The notes: a model not told the origin generated them from the sequence alone. Numbered from the stretch's first letter, positions 28,199-36,337 are shown. The stretch: DNA of 64,000 bases from Algoriphagus hitonicola (GCF_900113375.1 NZ_FOPC01000004.1:62001-126000); one strand, 5' to 3'. Numbers and translations: made by a program.

Positions 28199-29071
28199 AT
28201 GAAGTCAACAAATAGATTTTTCTACCTTTTGCCTGTTTACGTTTTTACCCTTCTTTTTCTTTTTTCCTGTAATAGAGGAGAGGAAATAGATCCCAATGCA
28301 CCCCTTCCCGCATTGGAACTTTTCGATCAAACCTATGGGCAAGACCCGCGACAATCCTTTGATGTTTATTTGCCTGAAGGGAGAACGAGGGAAAACACCC
28401 CACTCCTTATATACATTCATGGGGGAGCTTGGATCGACGGCAGCAAAGATGAATTTCTTCAATTTAAACCCTGGATGGAACAGTCTTTTCCAGACTATGC
28501 ATTCGTCGCTATCAATTATCGGCTGTATGACTTCAATACGGAAGCCAACTCATTTCCCACTCAGGAGAATGATGTGATACTCGCCATAGAGCAGATCCTA
28601 AGCGAATTGGATGAGTGGAATATCTCCGATCAGGTTATCCTCGCAGGAGGTAGTGCGGGTGGACACCTGGCCTTGCTCCATGGCTACAAGCATCAGCCGA
28701 TCGGAAATATTCAAGGGATCATCGCCTTTTTTCCACCGACTAACTTGTCCACACTTTACGATTTCAACTTTCTGACCGAGTCCGGATTACGAGAGATCCT
28801 TGAGGGAACTCCCGAAACCAACCCCGAGCTGTATCAAAGCTCCAGTCCGGTTTCTTATGTGGATGAAAACACCATCCCTACCATCTTCTTCCATGGAACT
28901 GTCGATAACGTCGTACCGATTTCTCAAAGTGAAGAACTGGAAGAAAAGCTGATCCAATTCGATGTTGCCCATCGATTTATCACGGTCCCGGGCCAAGGAC
29001 ATGGTTTCGACCCGGATACTTATGTGAATCTGATAGAAGAAGCGGCTCAGTTTATTCGGGAAAACCCATAA
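28199..29071 (+). CDS. Lipoprotein alpha/beta hydrolase (HSL/carboxylesterase-like)
   Basis: A 290-residue protein with a lipoprotein signal (lipobox LLFLFSC near residue 24), so it is anchored in the outer membrane or periplasm. The oxyanion motif is HGGAWIDGSK, the nucleophile elbow is GGSAGGH, the acid lies in HGTVDNVVP and the histidine in PGQGHGFD, giving a complete catalytic triad of the hormone-sensitive-lipase/BD-FAE type. Relatives deacylate acetylated or feruloylated sugars and small esters. It starts one base after the aldehyde dehydrogenase stop codon, a tight operon that might link ester cleavage outside with aldehyde oxidation inside. That functional link is inference. Confidence 0.88.
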   Translation: MKSTNRFFYLLPVYVFTLLFLFSCNRGEEIDPNAPLPALELFDQTYGQDPRQSFDVYLPEGRTRENTPLLIYIHGGAWIDGSKDEFLQFKPWMEQSFPDYAFVAINYRLYDFNTEANSFPTQENDVILAIEQILSELDEWNISDQVILAGGSAGGHLALLHGYKHQPIGNIQGIIAFFPPTNLSTLYDFNFLTESGLREILEGTPETNPELYQSSSPVSYVDENTIPTIFFHGTVDNVVPISQSEELEEKLIQFDVAHRFITVPGQGHGFDPDTYVNLIEEAAQFIRENP

Positions 29072-29092
29072 AAAAACCCCGCTTTTGCGGGG
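29070..29092 (-). terminator. Terminator between esterase and the sigma-factor operon
   Basis: The stem CCCCGC / GCGGGG (29077-29082 with 29087-29092) has a TTTT loop, with an A-run on its left that becomes a T-run on the minus strand. It lies 11 bases beyond the stop of the small gene at 29104. Confidence 0.8.
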
Positions 29093-29103
29093 TACCGAAT
29101 TTA

Positions 29104-29337
29104 TCAGACTTTTTGTAGTCCCGTAGATTTGGCTTTATACTTTATCGCCTTTACTACTTTTTCCGAGGGTTGAAGCTGGATTTGATCCAGTGACTCTATC
29201 GCGCTCAGCATATCCAAATATTCTTGCATCAGATTTTGATCACTATGCAAGGCCTGCATTAAGAGTTCTTGTTCTACCTCCGGCATTTCCTGATAAATAT
29301 ATCTTACCAGGTCATTTGGGGTAAATGGTTTTATCAT
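29104..29337 (-). CDS. Small protein overlapping the ECF sigma gene (possible sigma partner)
   Basis: A 77-residue, soluble, helical, acidic protein (MIKPFTPNDLVRYIYQEMPE). It starts at ATG 29337, 26 bases before the sigma-factor gene ends, which implies translational coupling. There is no membrane segment and no zinc-binding HxxxCxxC motif, so it is not a standard ZAS or FecR anti-sigma factor. The pattern of a short helical protein made with an ECF factor fits a small cytoplasmic regulator or an anti-sigma N-domain without the membrane part. I do not recognise the family firmly, and the role is inferred from position. Confidence 0.75.
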   Translation of the reverse strand: MIKPFTPNDLVRYIYQEMPEVEQELLMQALHSDQNLMQEYLDMLSAIESLDQIQLQPSEKVVKAIKYKAKSTGLQKV

Positions 29338-29914
29338 AGGCAAAGTTTAATTGTTTCATTTTCTTTCTTAAATGTATCAGCGCGTATCGCATCCTGCCTA
29401 GGGCGGTATTGATACTCACGCCGGTCTGATCGGCGATTTCCTGAAAACTCATATCCATATAGTGCCTCATAATGAGCACCTGCTTTTGAGCTTCGGGAAG
29501 CTCCTCGATCAATCTTTTTACCAGTTCGATACCCTCTTCTCTCACCTGCTTGTCCTCGACATTTTCATCGGCAAACTGGAGGGAATTGAAGATACTCGAT
29601 CCATCTTCCATCATGATGGTGGGATACCTTCTTGCTTTTCTGAAATGATCGATCGCCAAATTGTGCGCGATCCGCATCAGCCAAGGTTTGAATTTCCCCT
29701 CCTCATTGTATTTGTCTGAGTTCAGCGTATGAACTACCTTGACAAATACATCCTGCAAAAGGTCTTCTGCAAGACTTTGCTCTTTCACAATCAGAAAGAT
29801 GGTGGTATATACTTTAGACTTATACCGATCTACCAAAAGATCGAAGGCAGCTTCACTGCCGTTCCTATACTGAGCTATCAACTCGCCGTCCTCGGGACCT
29901 ATTCGCTTACTCAT
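29312..29914 (-). CDS. ECF RNA polymerase sigma factor
   Basis: A 200-residue sigma-70-family factor of the extracytoplasmic-function type. Region 2 lies at about residues 20-85 (AFDLLVDRYKSKVYTTIFLI, then QSLAEDLLQDVFVKV, and the PWLMRIAHNLAIDHFRK melting/-10 segment). Region 4 lies at about 130-185 (LPEAQKQVLIMRHYMDMSFQ, EIADQTGVSINTALGRMRYA) and recognises the -35 box. Regions 1 and 3 are absent, as expected for the family. The ATG at 29914 gives the conserved N-terminus. The only co-operonic gene is the 77-residue protein it overlaps; no FecR/TonB-receptor pair is next to it, so a carbohydrate or iron signalling role is not indicated. Confidence 0.93.
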   Translation of the reverse strand: MSKRIGPEDGELIAQYRNGSEAAFDLLVDRYKSKVYTTIFLIVKEQSLAEDLLQDVFVKVVHTLNSDKYNEEGKFKPWLMRIAHNLAIDHFRKARRYPTIMMEDGSSIFNSLQFADENVEDKQVREEGIELVKRLIEELPEAQKQVLIMRHYMDMSFQEIADQTGVSINTALGRMRYALIHLRKKMKQLNFAYDKTIYPK

Positions 29915-30250
29915 TTAGATTTGGTTTATGAACAACGTAAAAGTCTAAGCCATAGTATTTTTTTAGTGTGAGAGATATGAAACAATTTTAAAATTATCAT
30001 TTTGAATGAATTGAAGCAAAGAAACTCAGCGCATTTTTTCATAGAAAAATTAATATGACCCAGAATTAAAATAAAATTTGGAAAATCATGGCAAGACCAA
30101 CGAAAAATCGCTGAAGCCTAAATTTCTTGCTTTGAATTTGCAAAAACATTTATAATTATTCCCCCAGTATGGAAGCATTTGGGATTTCCATTCGGGGATT
30201 TAGCTCTTCATTGCTTACCTTCGTTATTCAAATTAATCAGTGAAATAAAA

Positions 30251-30598
30251 ATGGAATTGAGCGGAAAAGTAATTCAAAAACTGCCCGAAGTAGGTGGAAA
30301 TTCAAAAAACGGAAATGCTTGGAGAAAGCAGGAGTTTATCCTAGAAACTCCCGGACAATATCCCAAAAAAGTCTGTGTAGCTCTATGGGGTGACAAGATC
30401 GACCAGTTTGGACTACAGGTCGGTGAGCAGGTCAATCTCAGCGTGGATGTAGAGAGCCGAGAATACAATGGACGATGGTACACCGAGGTCAAAGCCTATC
30501 GGGCGGACCGAAGCAACGGTGGATCAACTGGAACCGCATCAGCACCTGAAGTAGATACCTTTCATGCAGACAGCGAAGAAGATCAATTACCTTTTTAA
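30251..30598 (+). CDS. DUF3127 OB-fold protein with SSB-like C-terminal tip
   Basis: A 115-residue protein of the DUF3127 family, seen in Bacteroidota. The visible core is MELSGKVIQKLPEVGG, AWRKQEFILET, YPKKVCVALWGDKI and ESREYNGRWYTEVKAYRADR, a five-strand OB-like pattern. After the fold comes a flexible Ser/Gly/Ala-rich linker and an acidic end EEDQLPF. The arrangement OB fold, flexible linker, acidic Pro-Phe tip mirrors single-stranded-DNA-binding protein (E. coli SSB ends DDDIPF), whose tip recruits repair proteins. A DNA role is therefore plausible but unproven. I chose ATG 30251; the frame open from 30179 adds 24 residues without family character. The next gene starts 22 bases on. Confidence 0.85.
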   Translation: MELSGKVIQKLPEVGGNSKNGNAWRKQEFILETPGQYPKKVCVALWGDKIDQFGLQVGEQVNLSVDVESREYNGRWYTEVKAYRADRSNGGSTGTASAPEVDTFHADSEEDQLPF

Positions 30599-30620
30599 CT
30601 AGACCAAAAACCTTTTTGAG

Positions 30621-31082
30621 ATGTGGGATGATTTTGATGATGAAGACCCCGACTTTGATGAGGAGGGAGATTTTAATTTTGAGAAGGAGCAGGACAAGAT
30701 CTACAAGCATCCCCTGATGAAAAAGGCCAAAGATATCGTCGGGCTTACCAAGGCGCTCGTGGGCAGCCTGGATGAAGCCCGACGAGAACTTTACGGCTCC
30801 ATGATGCTGGAGGATGCCGTCTCCTTAAGTTCCAAATTCGTCGCCGCGGAGAGTATTCCTGATTATGTCATCAAAATGGAAAAGGCTGTGCTGATAAAGA
30901 TTCATGCCAAAAGCCTCTTTTCCATGAGCTATCAACTTGCCCTGGAGGAAACACATGCCGAAGAGCATCTGCAACTCCTCAGAGTATCCATAGAAGATTA
31001 TCGATTACTTTTTGTAGAATGGGTCAAAGGCTTTGACTCCGCCGAAAAAAACAATGATGGCTGGGGAATTTTTACGGATTAG
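30621..31082 (+). CDS. Conserved hypothetical protein, acidic N-terminus
   Basis: A 153-residue soluble protein that I do not recognise as a named family. Its first 25 residues are extremely acidic (MWDDFDDEDPDFDEEGDFNF). The remainder is predicted nearly all helical (VGLTKALVGSLDEARRELYG, MEKAVLIKIHAKSLFSMSYQ). It follows the DUF3127 gene by 22 bases and is probably co-transcribed, so a role connected with that OB-fold protein is possible. Its last 11 bases overlap the 3' end of a small convergent gene at 31072-31224. The length and helix pattern suggest a four-helix bundle; that is inference. Confidence 0.8.
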   Translation: MWDDFDDEDPDFDEEGDFNFEKEQDKIYKHPLMKKAKDIVGLTKALVGSLDEARRELYGSMMLEDAVSLSSKFVAAESIPDYVIKMEKAVLIKIHAKSLFSMSYQLALEETHAEEHLQLLRVSIEDYRLLFVEWVKGFDSAEKNNDGWGIFTD

Positions 31083-31224
31083 GCGGACTGCCAAATTGAA
31101 AACCCAAATACGCCCCGGCGGACATCAGGAGAATCGTCAAAAAAATTAAGAGCAGGAGCACGTTCAAGGGAATTTCCCAGGGAACACCACTGATTTTGAA
31201 TCGGATGGGCTTTTTCCAGTTCAT
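31072..31224 (-). CDS. Small single-helix membrane protein in the pur operon
   Basis: A 50-codon gene. ATG 31224 lies 7 bases after the purE stop. The translation begins MNWKKPIRFKISGVPWEIPL, continues with a strong membrane helix (about 20-42, VLLLLIFLTILLMSAG) and ends FQFGSPPNP. The basic amphipathic N-terminus followed by one helix gives an inside-to-outside topology by the positive-inside rule. It is placed like a third gene of purK-purE and overlaps the convergent gene above by 11 bases. No family recognised. Codon use and the clean start spacing favour a real gene over a chance frame. Confidence 0.6.
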   Translation of the reverse strand: MNWKKPIRFKISGVPWEIPLNVLLLLIFLTILLMSAGAYLGFQFGSPPNP

Positions 31225-31231
31225 GGGTTTC

Positions 31232-31756
31232 TTATTTTTTAGTAAGTGCCGCTTTCCAGCCTACCTTTGAAAGTTCATCGGCAGAACTCTCCACCTTCTT
31301 GCGAAGTGACTCCTTATATTGATCCAGCTTTTTTCCAACCTCCAAGTCAAATGCTCCAACCATAGAAGCGGCCAAAATTCCTGCATTTTTCGCTCCGTTC
31401 AGAGCTACTGTTGCCACCGGAATTCCGCCTGGCATCTGAAGGATAGATAAGATACTATCCCAACCGTCAATCGAATTCGAACTCTTGACCGGCACACCAA
31501 TGACCGGCAAACTGGTCATCGAAGCAACCATTCCAGGAAGGTGGGCAGCACCGCCTGCTCCGGCTATAATTACCCTGAGTCCCCGCTCTCGGGCTGACCG
31601 AGCGTAGTCCACCATGCGATCGGGAGTCCGATGGGCCGAAACTACCGTCAATTCAAACCCTACACCCAACTCCTCCAAGATTTCGGCAGCCTCTGCCATA
31701 ACCGGAAGATCTGACTGGCTTCCCATGATGATTCCTACCTGTGCTATCTGACTCAT
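31232..31756 (-). CDS. purE: N5-carboxyaminoimidazole ribonucleotide mutase
   Basis: A 174-residue class I PurE that converts N5-CAIR to CAIR in purine synthesis, working with PurK. The signature loops are [10 protein letters not shown] near the N-terminus, SAHRTPDRM with the catalytic His, and [15 protein letters not shown] around the carboxylate site. Length fits the usual octameric enzyme (about 160-175). ATG 31756 overlaps the purK stop by 4 bases (ATGA), so the two are translationally coupled. A small membrane-protein gene follows 7 bases after it. Confidence 0.97.
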   Translation of the reverse strand: MSQIAQVGIIMGSQSDLPVMAEAAEILEELGVGFELTVVSAHRTPDRMVDYARSARERGLRVIIAGAGGAAHLPGMVASMTSLPVIGVPVKSSNSIDGWDSILSILQMPGGIPVATVALNGAKNAGILAASMVGAFDLEVGKKLDQYKESLRKKVESSADELSKVGWKAALTKK

Positions 31757-32889
31757 GATTTGATTTTTATAAGGTCTTTGATTCGATTCGCTCGGCGCTT
31801 TAAATTTTCTATTTCTTCATCCAAAATGGTCACATGCCCCATTTTACGAAAGGGTTTGGTGATTTTTTTGCCATAGAGATGAATGTAGACACCATTTTCG
31901 GTCATGGCTTCTTCTCTGCCTTCGACTATCGCCTCCCCGGTATAGCCTTCTTCTCCCAGTAAATTGATCATGGCTGCAGGACAGCGCAAGGCTGTATCTC
32001 CCAAAGGCCAGTTCATCACAGCCCGCAAATGCTGTTCAAACTGGGAAGTGAAATTAGCTTCGATCGTATGATGCCCGCTGTTGTGAGGTCTTGGAGCGAT
32101 TTCATTGACGAGGACTTTTCCCTCTTTGGTCACAAACATCTCCACAGCCAAAATACCCACCATATCAAGTTTGAGAATTACCGATTTTGCGATTTCTTGT
32201 GCTTCCTTTTCGATTTCAGAACTGATTTCTGCCGGGGCAAAAAGAAACTCCACCAAATTGGCCGTGGGATGAAAGGCACATTCCACGGATGGATATACGC
32301 TCAGGTCACCATTTGAATTTCTGGCCACGATAACGGCGATTTCCCGATCAAAATCAATCAGCTTTTCCAATAATCCCGGCGCATCAAATGCATATTCTAA
32401 ATCTGCTTCCGTACGAATGACCTGAACTCCCCGTCCATCGTATCCGTCTTTGCCCAATTTGTTTACCGCAGGTAAAAAATCCTTTTTGGCAATGACATCG
32501 GCTTTATTTTCGGTCAACACAAAATCCGCATTCGGAATGCCAGACTCCTGGTAAAACTTTTTCTGTTCGCGTTTATCTTGGATCAATCGAAGAATATGTG
32601 GCTGGGGAAAAACAGACTTTCCTTCAGCTTGTAGCTTTTCAAGAGCCTCTGTATTGACGCTTTCGATCTCCACAGTGATGACATCGCAGCCTTTCCCAAA
32701 ATTATATACGGTATCAAAATCTTTCAAAGACCCACACACAAAACGCTGTGAAATATCCCGGCAAGGTGCCTGTGGATCCGGATCTAAGATGTGAATATCC
32801 TGATTGTAATTAATCGCTGACTGAATCAGCATTCGGCCTAGTTGGCCTCCACCTAATACTCCTAAAATTTTTGATTTCGACTCTTCCAT
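31753..32889 (-). CDS. purK: N5-carboxyaminoimidazole ribonucleotide synthetase
   Basis: A 378-residue ATP-grasp enzyme that carboxylates AIR with ATP and bicarbonate to give N5-CAIR. The N-terminal pre-ATP-grasp domain has [16 protein letters not shown]. The ATP-grasp core includes [17 protein letters not shown] and the metal-binding region [20 protein letters not shown], with HTIEAN behind it. It is coupled to purE by a 4-base overlap. A perfect -7 element (TATTTTTG) ends only 5 bases before the ATG, so the transcript may be nearly leaderless. The same bases form the foot of the terminator of the upstream small gene. Confidence 0.97.
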   Translation of the reverse strand: MEESKSKILGVLGGGQLGRMLIQSAINYNQDIHILDPDPQAPCRDISQRFVCGSLKDFDTVYNFGKGCDVITVEIESVNTEALEKLQAEGKSVFPQPHILRLIQDKREQKKFYQESGIPNADFVLTENKADVIAKKDFLPAVNKLGKDGYDGRGVQVIRTEADLEYAFDAPGLLEKLIDFDREIAVIVARNSNGDLSVYPSVECAFHPTANLVEFLFAPAEISSEIEKEAQEIAKSVILKLDMVGILAVEMFVTKEGKVLVNEIAPRPHNSGHHTIEANFTSQFEQHLRAVMNWPLGDTALRCPAAMINLLGEEGYTGEAIVEGREEAMTENGVYIHLYGKKITKPFRKMGHVTILDEEIENLKRRANRIKDLIKIKS

Positions 32890-32894
32890 TGCCC

Positions 32895-32902
32895 CAAAAA
32901 TA
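32895..32902 (-). promoter_or_regulatory. -7 element of purKE, next to the start codon
   Basis: The minus strand reads TATTTTTG, a perfect TAnnTTTG, 5 bases before the purK ATG. Transcription would begin at or next to the start codon. It abuts the terminator hairpin of the preceding gene. Confidence 0.45.
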
Positions 32903-32936
32903 AAACAATCTGCAGGATAATCCCGCAGATTGTTTT
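32902..32936 (-). terminator. Terminator of the lmo0937-type gene
   Basis: A perfect 12-bp stem AAAACAATCTGC / GCAGATTGTTTT (32902-32913 with 32925-32936). On the minus strand the hairpin runs out into a T-rich stretch (32896-32905). Confidence 0.85.
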
Positions 32937-32959
32937 GTTTAGCTAGCTCAAACTATAAG

Positions 32960-33106
32960 CTATGCCCTCCTTATGAATTTTAGCAAAAGCGCAACAACTG
33001 CAATTACTAATAAGATATGGATCAAACCCCCAGCACTATACACAAAAAACCCCAAGATCCATCCGATAACTAAGATGACCGCAATTAAATACAATAGTGA
33101 GTTCAT
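32960..33106 (-). CDS. lmo0937-type small membrane protein
   Basis: A 48-residue protein beginning MNSLLYLIAVILVIGWILGF, with two membrane helices (about 3-22 and 28-44) around a short SAGGLIHI turn and a basic end KFIRRA. The G-x-x-I/V-H-I-L-L-V-I-A pattern and size match the lmo0937/DUF5670 family of tiny membrane proteins, often numerous in Bacteroidota genomes. Function is unknown; some are stress-induced. It is a single gene with its own terminator. Confidence 0.85.
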   Translation of the reverse strand: MNSLLYLIAVILVIGWILGFFVYSAGGLIHILLVIAVVALLLKFIRRA

Positions 33107-33226
33107 AATAAAATATGGTTTTAGTGAAACAAAATTCTATATAATATAACAATAATCAGGCGAAACTTAAATTTCATCTGTTTATAATTTGGTTTTCAGT
33201 GGTCAGATGGAATCTTCGCATTGATT

Positions 33227-33423
33227 CCCCGACCCATCGGGGCATCCCTCTGTGTGTCGCTCGCGTCATGCTCGATTTCATGTGTTTATTATTGATTTTC
33301 AAAGGTCACCCCGAAAAGCCGGGGCAGGCTATGGAATCACTGCCTATGGCAGGCAGGTCGCATGGTTGCCCCGATAGATCGGGACGTACCAGTGTGTGAT
33401 GGCCACATCATGCTCGATTTCAT
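33227..33423. repeat. Palindrome cluster with 15-bp direct repeats
   Basis: Four short GC-rich palindromes lie within about 160 bases: CCCCGACCCATCGGGG (33227), CCCCGAAAAGCCGGGG (33309), CTGCCTATGGCAG (33340) and CCCGATAGATCGGG (33370). The 15-base word CATGCTCGATTTCAT occurs at 33267 and again at 33409, where it supplies the stop codon of the MutS-like gene. The region is REP/BIME-like and has no credible gene. Confidence 0.7.
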
Positions 33424-35183
33424 CTAAATTTAATCCCCATGAGCTCCATTAACTTGTGCGCATTAAAGCTGGGACAAGCACCTTCTTTGATTTTATAATC
33501 AAAGTCAATTTTATCATCAAAAACTGCCGAATGAAAACTGAAGTTTTGTATTCCTTCTATTCGGTTTTCCAAATTAGCCAGCTCAATATCGTGAGTACTG
33601 ATGATTCCCAGGCCATGCGTTTTTAAAAGCTGTGCAATCAAGGCCTCACTGCCCGCAATCCTGTCTTCGGTATTGGTTCCTTTTAAGATTTCATCCAATA
33701 AGAAAAAAATCGGGTTTCCGCTTTCAAGCCGTTCGATCAAGGTTTTAATCCGGCTGAGTTCGGCATAAAAGGAACTGACACTTTCCCCCAAATTATCAGC
33801 ATTTCGCATACTGGTGTAGAGATCAAATTTTCCTACCCTCACATATTCCCCGAATGGACGCAACCCCAAGTTTACCAAAACCAAGTTGATCCCCAACGTC
33901 CTCATAAAAGTCGTTTTTCCACTCATATTTGCCCCGGTCAGCAAGACAACCTTGGCAGGATTTCCCAATTCAAACGAATTGGAAACTGCCTGACTGGGTA
34001 TTAGCAATGGGTGAGTCAATTCTTTGGCCTCAAAAATATGCTGATCAGAATGGTCCACCTTTCCATTCGCTCCCAATTCATGTTGGAAAAGTCCAAGGGA
34101 AATCAATACTTCCCAATAAGCCAATTTCTCCGGATAGGCAGCAAGAAATTTTCCATACCCATTTTTCCACTTTACCCAGCGAACATAGAGCAAAAGATCC
34201 GTCCAAAAGATCAAATTTACCGGTAGATAAAGCAAGTTCAGCCGGTTTTGGATCCATAATCCCAATCGATCCAATCCGACCAAATGCTCCGAGGCCATGC
34301 TGGATTCCTGCTTAAATACGGATTGCTCTTTTTGCAAGAAGGGAGATTGAAAAGTCTCTCTTTCTATTAATTGTACCCATTGCACAAAAGTCTTCAGCGT
34401 TTGTCGATTGGGGATTTTTTCCGCCGCTGTTTTGAGAGATTTGAATACCATCCCCAGAAAGAATAAACCAACCAAAACCCATAGGCCGAGAATGGCAGTT
34501 GGAATTAAGCCCAAATAGACCAAGACCAAAATGGATACTCCCCCGATCAATCCGATCCAGCCCAAAATCTGCAAATAGGGTTTGGGGTTTTCTTTCTCTT
34601 TGAGCCATTCAGTCCATGCTGTTTTCTCCTGCTCTGGGTCAAAAAATGCCTTCCCAACCGCCTCCATGCTTTTTAAGAATAAGGGCTTATTTGCCAACTC
34701 ATCAACAGCATCTCTGAGTTCAGCTTTTTCAGGGATATTTAAGGATGCCTTCATGGCTTCTGCCAGAATCTCCTTCCCCTTTTTGGAGCTGCAGTGATTC
34801 AGCAATTGAAAAAGGGAATGCTCTCCAAACAGATCCAGATCATTGGCAAATGGATGGTTTTTTCCCCGGAAATCTTTTCCTTCATCCAGCTGATCAAGTT
34901 GGCGGTCTTTTCGCCAGATAGATTCAACTTTCATCTGCTGAAGCGCAAGATTGATGGATTCTTGATCCTTGATAAAGTTAAATTGACGAACGGACCAAAC
35001 GAAGCCAGCTCCAAAACCTATAAGGAGAAAAATCCACCATCCGGAATGCGAAAAAAACAAAACCAGAGTGGCGATCAACCCTAAAAAAAGCACTAAACGA
35101 ATCAAAGAAAATAACCCTGCTTGACGTTTAAGCGTAGAAATCTGATTTTGAAGGTCTTCCTCCGAAAAATTGAATTTATTCAT
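33420..35183 (-). CDS. Membrane-anchored MutS-like ATPase
   Basis: A 587-residue protein whose C-terminal third is a MutS-type ABC ATPase: Walker A GANMSGKTTFMRTLG (about 412), the linking region NLGESVSSFYAELSRIKT, Walker B FFLLDEILKGTNTEDR, and the His switch ISTHDIELANLE. It lacks the N-terminal mismatch-binding domains of MutS. Instead it has two membrane helices near residues 24-67 and a further hydrophobic pair near 205-248. Proteins of this plan are common in Bacteroidota and are labelled MutS-related, but mismatch repair by a membrane protein is doubtful. The frame is open to 35246; ATG 35183 is preceded by a perfect -7 box 3 bases away. Function unknown. Confidence 0.88.
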   Translation of the reverse strand: MNKFNFSEEDLQNQISTLKRQAGLFSLIRLVLFLGLIATLVLFFSHSGWWIFLLIGFGAGFVWSVRQFNFIKDQESINLALQQMKVESIWRKDRQLDQLDEGKDFRGKNHPFANDLDLFGEHSLFQLLNHCSSKKGKEILAEAMKASLNIPEKAELRDAVDELANKPLFLKSMEAVGKAFFDPEQEKTAWTEWLKEKENPKPYLQILGWIGLIGGVSILVLVYLGLIPTAILGLWVLVGLFFLGMVFKSLKTAAEKIPNRQTLKTFVQWVQLIERETFQSPFLQKEQSVFKQESSMASEHLVGLDRLGLWIQNRLNLLYLPVNLIFWTDLLLYVRWVKWKNGYGKFLAAYPEKLAYWEVLISLGLFQHELGANGKVDHSDQHIFEAKELTHPLLIPSQAVSNSFELGNPAKVVLLTGANMSGKTTFMRTLGINLVLVNLGLRPFGEYVRVGKFDLYTSMRNADNLGESVSSFYAELSRIKTLIERLESGNPIFFLLDEILKGTNTEDRIAGSEALIAQLLKTHGLGIISTHDIELANLENRIEGIQNFSFHSAVFDDKIDFDYKIKEGACPSFNAHKLMELMGIKFR

Positions 35184-35186
35184 CCT

Positions 35187-35194
35187 CAAATATA
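35187..35194 (-). promoter_or_regulatory. -7 element of the MutS-like gene
   Basis: The minus strand reads TATATTTG, a perfect TAnnTTTG, 3 bases from ATG 35183. It implies a leaderless or very short leader and supports the short start. Confidence 0.45.
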
Positions 35195-35282
35195 CAGATT
35201 GAAAAGATGAATGGGAATTTCGGGTAATTCCCTTAAATTTACTCAACGAACAAGCTCCTTTAAATCATAGATTTACAGAGAG

Positions 35283-35447
35283 ATGGCAAAAGAAAAAAAG
35301 AATTTTAAAGTAAAATCCGAAGATTTTTGGGAGAAAACTCCACAGTCAACGGGAATGGGTATATTTCCTGAGGGTAGTAATTTGACCCAGAATATCGGTT
35401 GTGCATCCGATTCAAAAACAAAGAAAGCCAAGTCAAAAAATCAATAA
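35283..35447 (+). CDS. Small basic protein (54 residues)
   Basis: ATG 35283 follows an AGAGAG stretch and opens a 54-codon frame, MAKEKKNFKVKSEDFWEKTP to SKTKKAKSKNQ. It is soluble, lysine-rich at both ends, with a central Gly/Thr segment (QSTGMGIFPEGSNLTQNIGC) containing one Cys. The stop is 21 bases before the next lipoprotein gene, so the two may be co-transcribed, and it diverges from the MutS-like gene. I do not recognise the family. Its clean frame and spacing make it probable. Confidence 0.55.
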   Translation: MAKEKKNFKVKSEDFWEKTPQSTGMGIFPEGSNLTQNIGCASDSKTKKAKSKNQ

Positions 35448-35468
35448 TCTACTTTTAATTCAAAAATC

Positions 35469-36293
35469 ATGAAAAAGTCTTTCAATTTATTCTTCGTATT
35501 GGGTCTTTTTACCTTAATTATTTCAAGCTGTGGTTCAGACCCTACTGATGAGCTCCCCGAGCCCGATCTTTCAGTAATTGACGATGATGTTCAGATCAAC
35601 CGGACCTTTGAGGATTTGGATAATTACACCCTTACCGTTTTGGAAGAAAATGGCCTGGGCGCCAGAATCTTCAAATCACAGTTGGATGAAATCTGTGAGG
35701 GAGTGGACATCACCATAGACCAAGAAAATCGCCGGATTGTTATTGACTTTGGAGAAAGCTGCATCAATTCCGAAGGAATCGAACGAAAAGGTGTCGTAAC
35801 CTTGGAATACAGCGGAAACTTCCTGTTTCCCGGTGCTACTGTCCTGACCACCTTTGAGGGCTATGAAGTAGATGGACTCCAAATCGAAGGTACTCGATCC
35901 ATCGTCAATAGCGGAGTCGATCTGGCTAATAATCAGATTAACTTAGCCGTCACGGTCGAGAACGGTGTGATCACTTGGCCTGATGGAAGCTCTGCCACTT
36001 ATGAATCCGATCAGATCCGAGAAGTACGACTAGGAAGTGAAGGATATGAAATCAACATCACAGGTACTGCTTCTGGCACTTCACGGACAGGGATTTCTTA
36101 TACTTCGCTGGTAGAAACGGCCTTGGAAGTGAATCAACCTTGTGTAGAGTCAGGAGTTTGGATCCCAAGTGCTGGAGTTTTGGTTTTCAATTATGAAAAT
36201 AGTACGGTTTCCGCAGATTTTGGTACTGGGGACTGTGACCGTACCCTCATACTAACCTATCCTGGAGGCAGCCAGGAAATCACGGTGGATTAA
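35469..36293 (+). CDS. Hypothetical lipoprotein
   Basis: A 274-residue protein with a lipoprotein signal (MKKSFNLFFVLGLFTLIISS followed by Cys), so it is lipid-anchored. The Asp after the lipobox region (CGSDPTDELPE) is common in Bacteroidota surface lipoproteins. The mature part is beta-rich, with Cys residues (CEGVDITID, GESCINSEG, QPCVESG, GDCDRTL) that could form two disulfides, and alternates VVTLEYSGNF-like strands. No enzyme motif is visible. A strong terminator follows, and a 54-residue protein gene precedes it by 21 bases. Confidence 0.8.
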   Translation: MKKSFNLFFVLGLFTLIISSCGSDPTDELPEPDLSVIDDDVQINRTFEDLDNYTLTVLEENGLGARIFKSQLDEICEGVDITIDQENRRIVIDFGESCINSEGIERKGVVTLEYSGNFLFPGATVLTTFEGYEVDGLQIEGTRSIVNSGVDLANNQINLAVTVENGVITWPDGSSATYESDQIREVRLGSEGYEINITGTASGTSRTGISYTSLVETALEVNQPCVESGVWIPSAGVLVFNYENSTVSADFGTGDCDRTLILTYPGGSQEITVD

Positions 36294-36305
36294 ATACTCC
36301 CAAAT

Positions 36306-36337
36306 AACGGTTAATCAAACGATTAGCCGTTTTTTGT
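36306..36337 (+). terminator. Terminator of the lipoprotein gene
   Basis: An 11-bp stem AACGGTTAATC / GATTAGCCGTT (one G-T pair), 36306-36316 with 36321-36331, with a T-run after it. Confidence 0.85.

Noticed and set aside
33199-33399. A 66-codon plus-strand frame over the palindrome cluster
   Set aside because: Its sequence is the palindromes read in one frame; no protein character.
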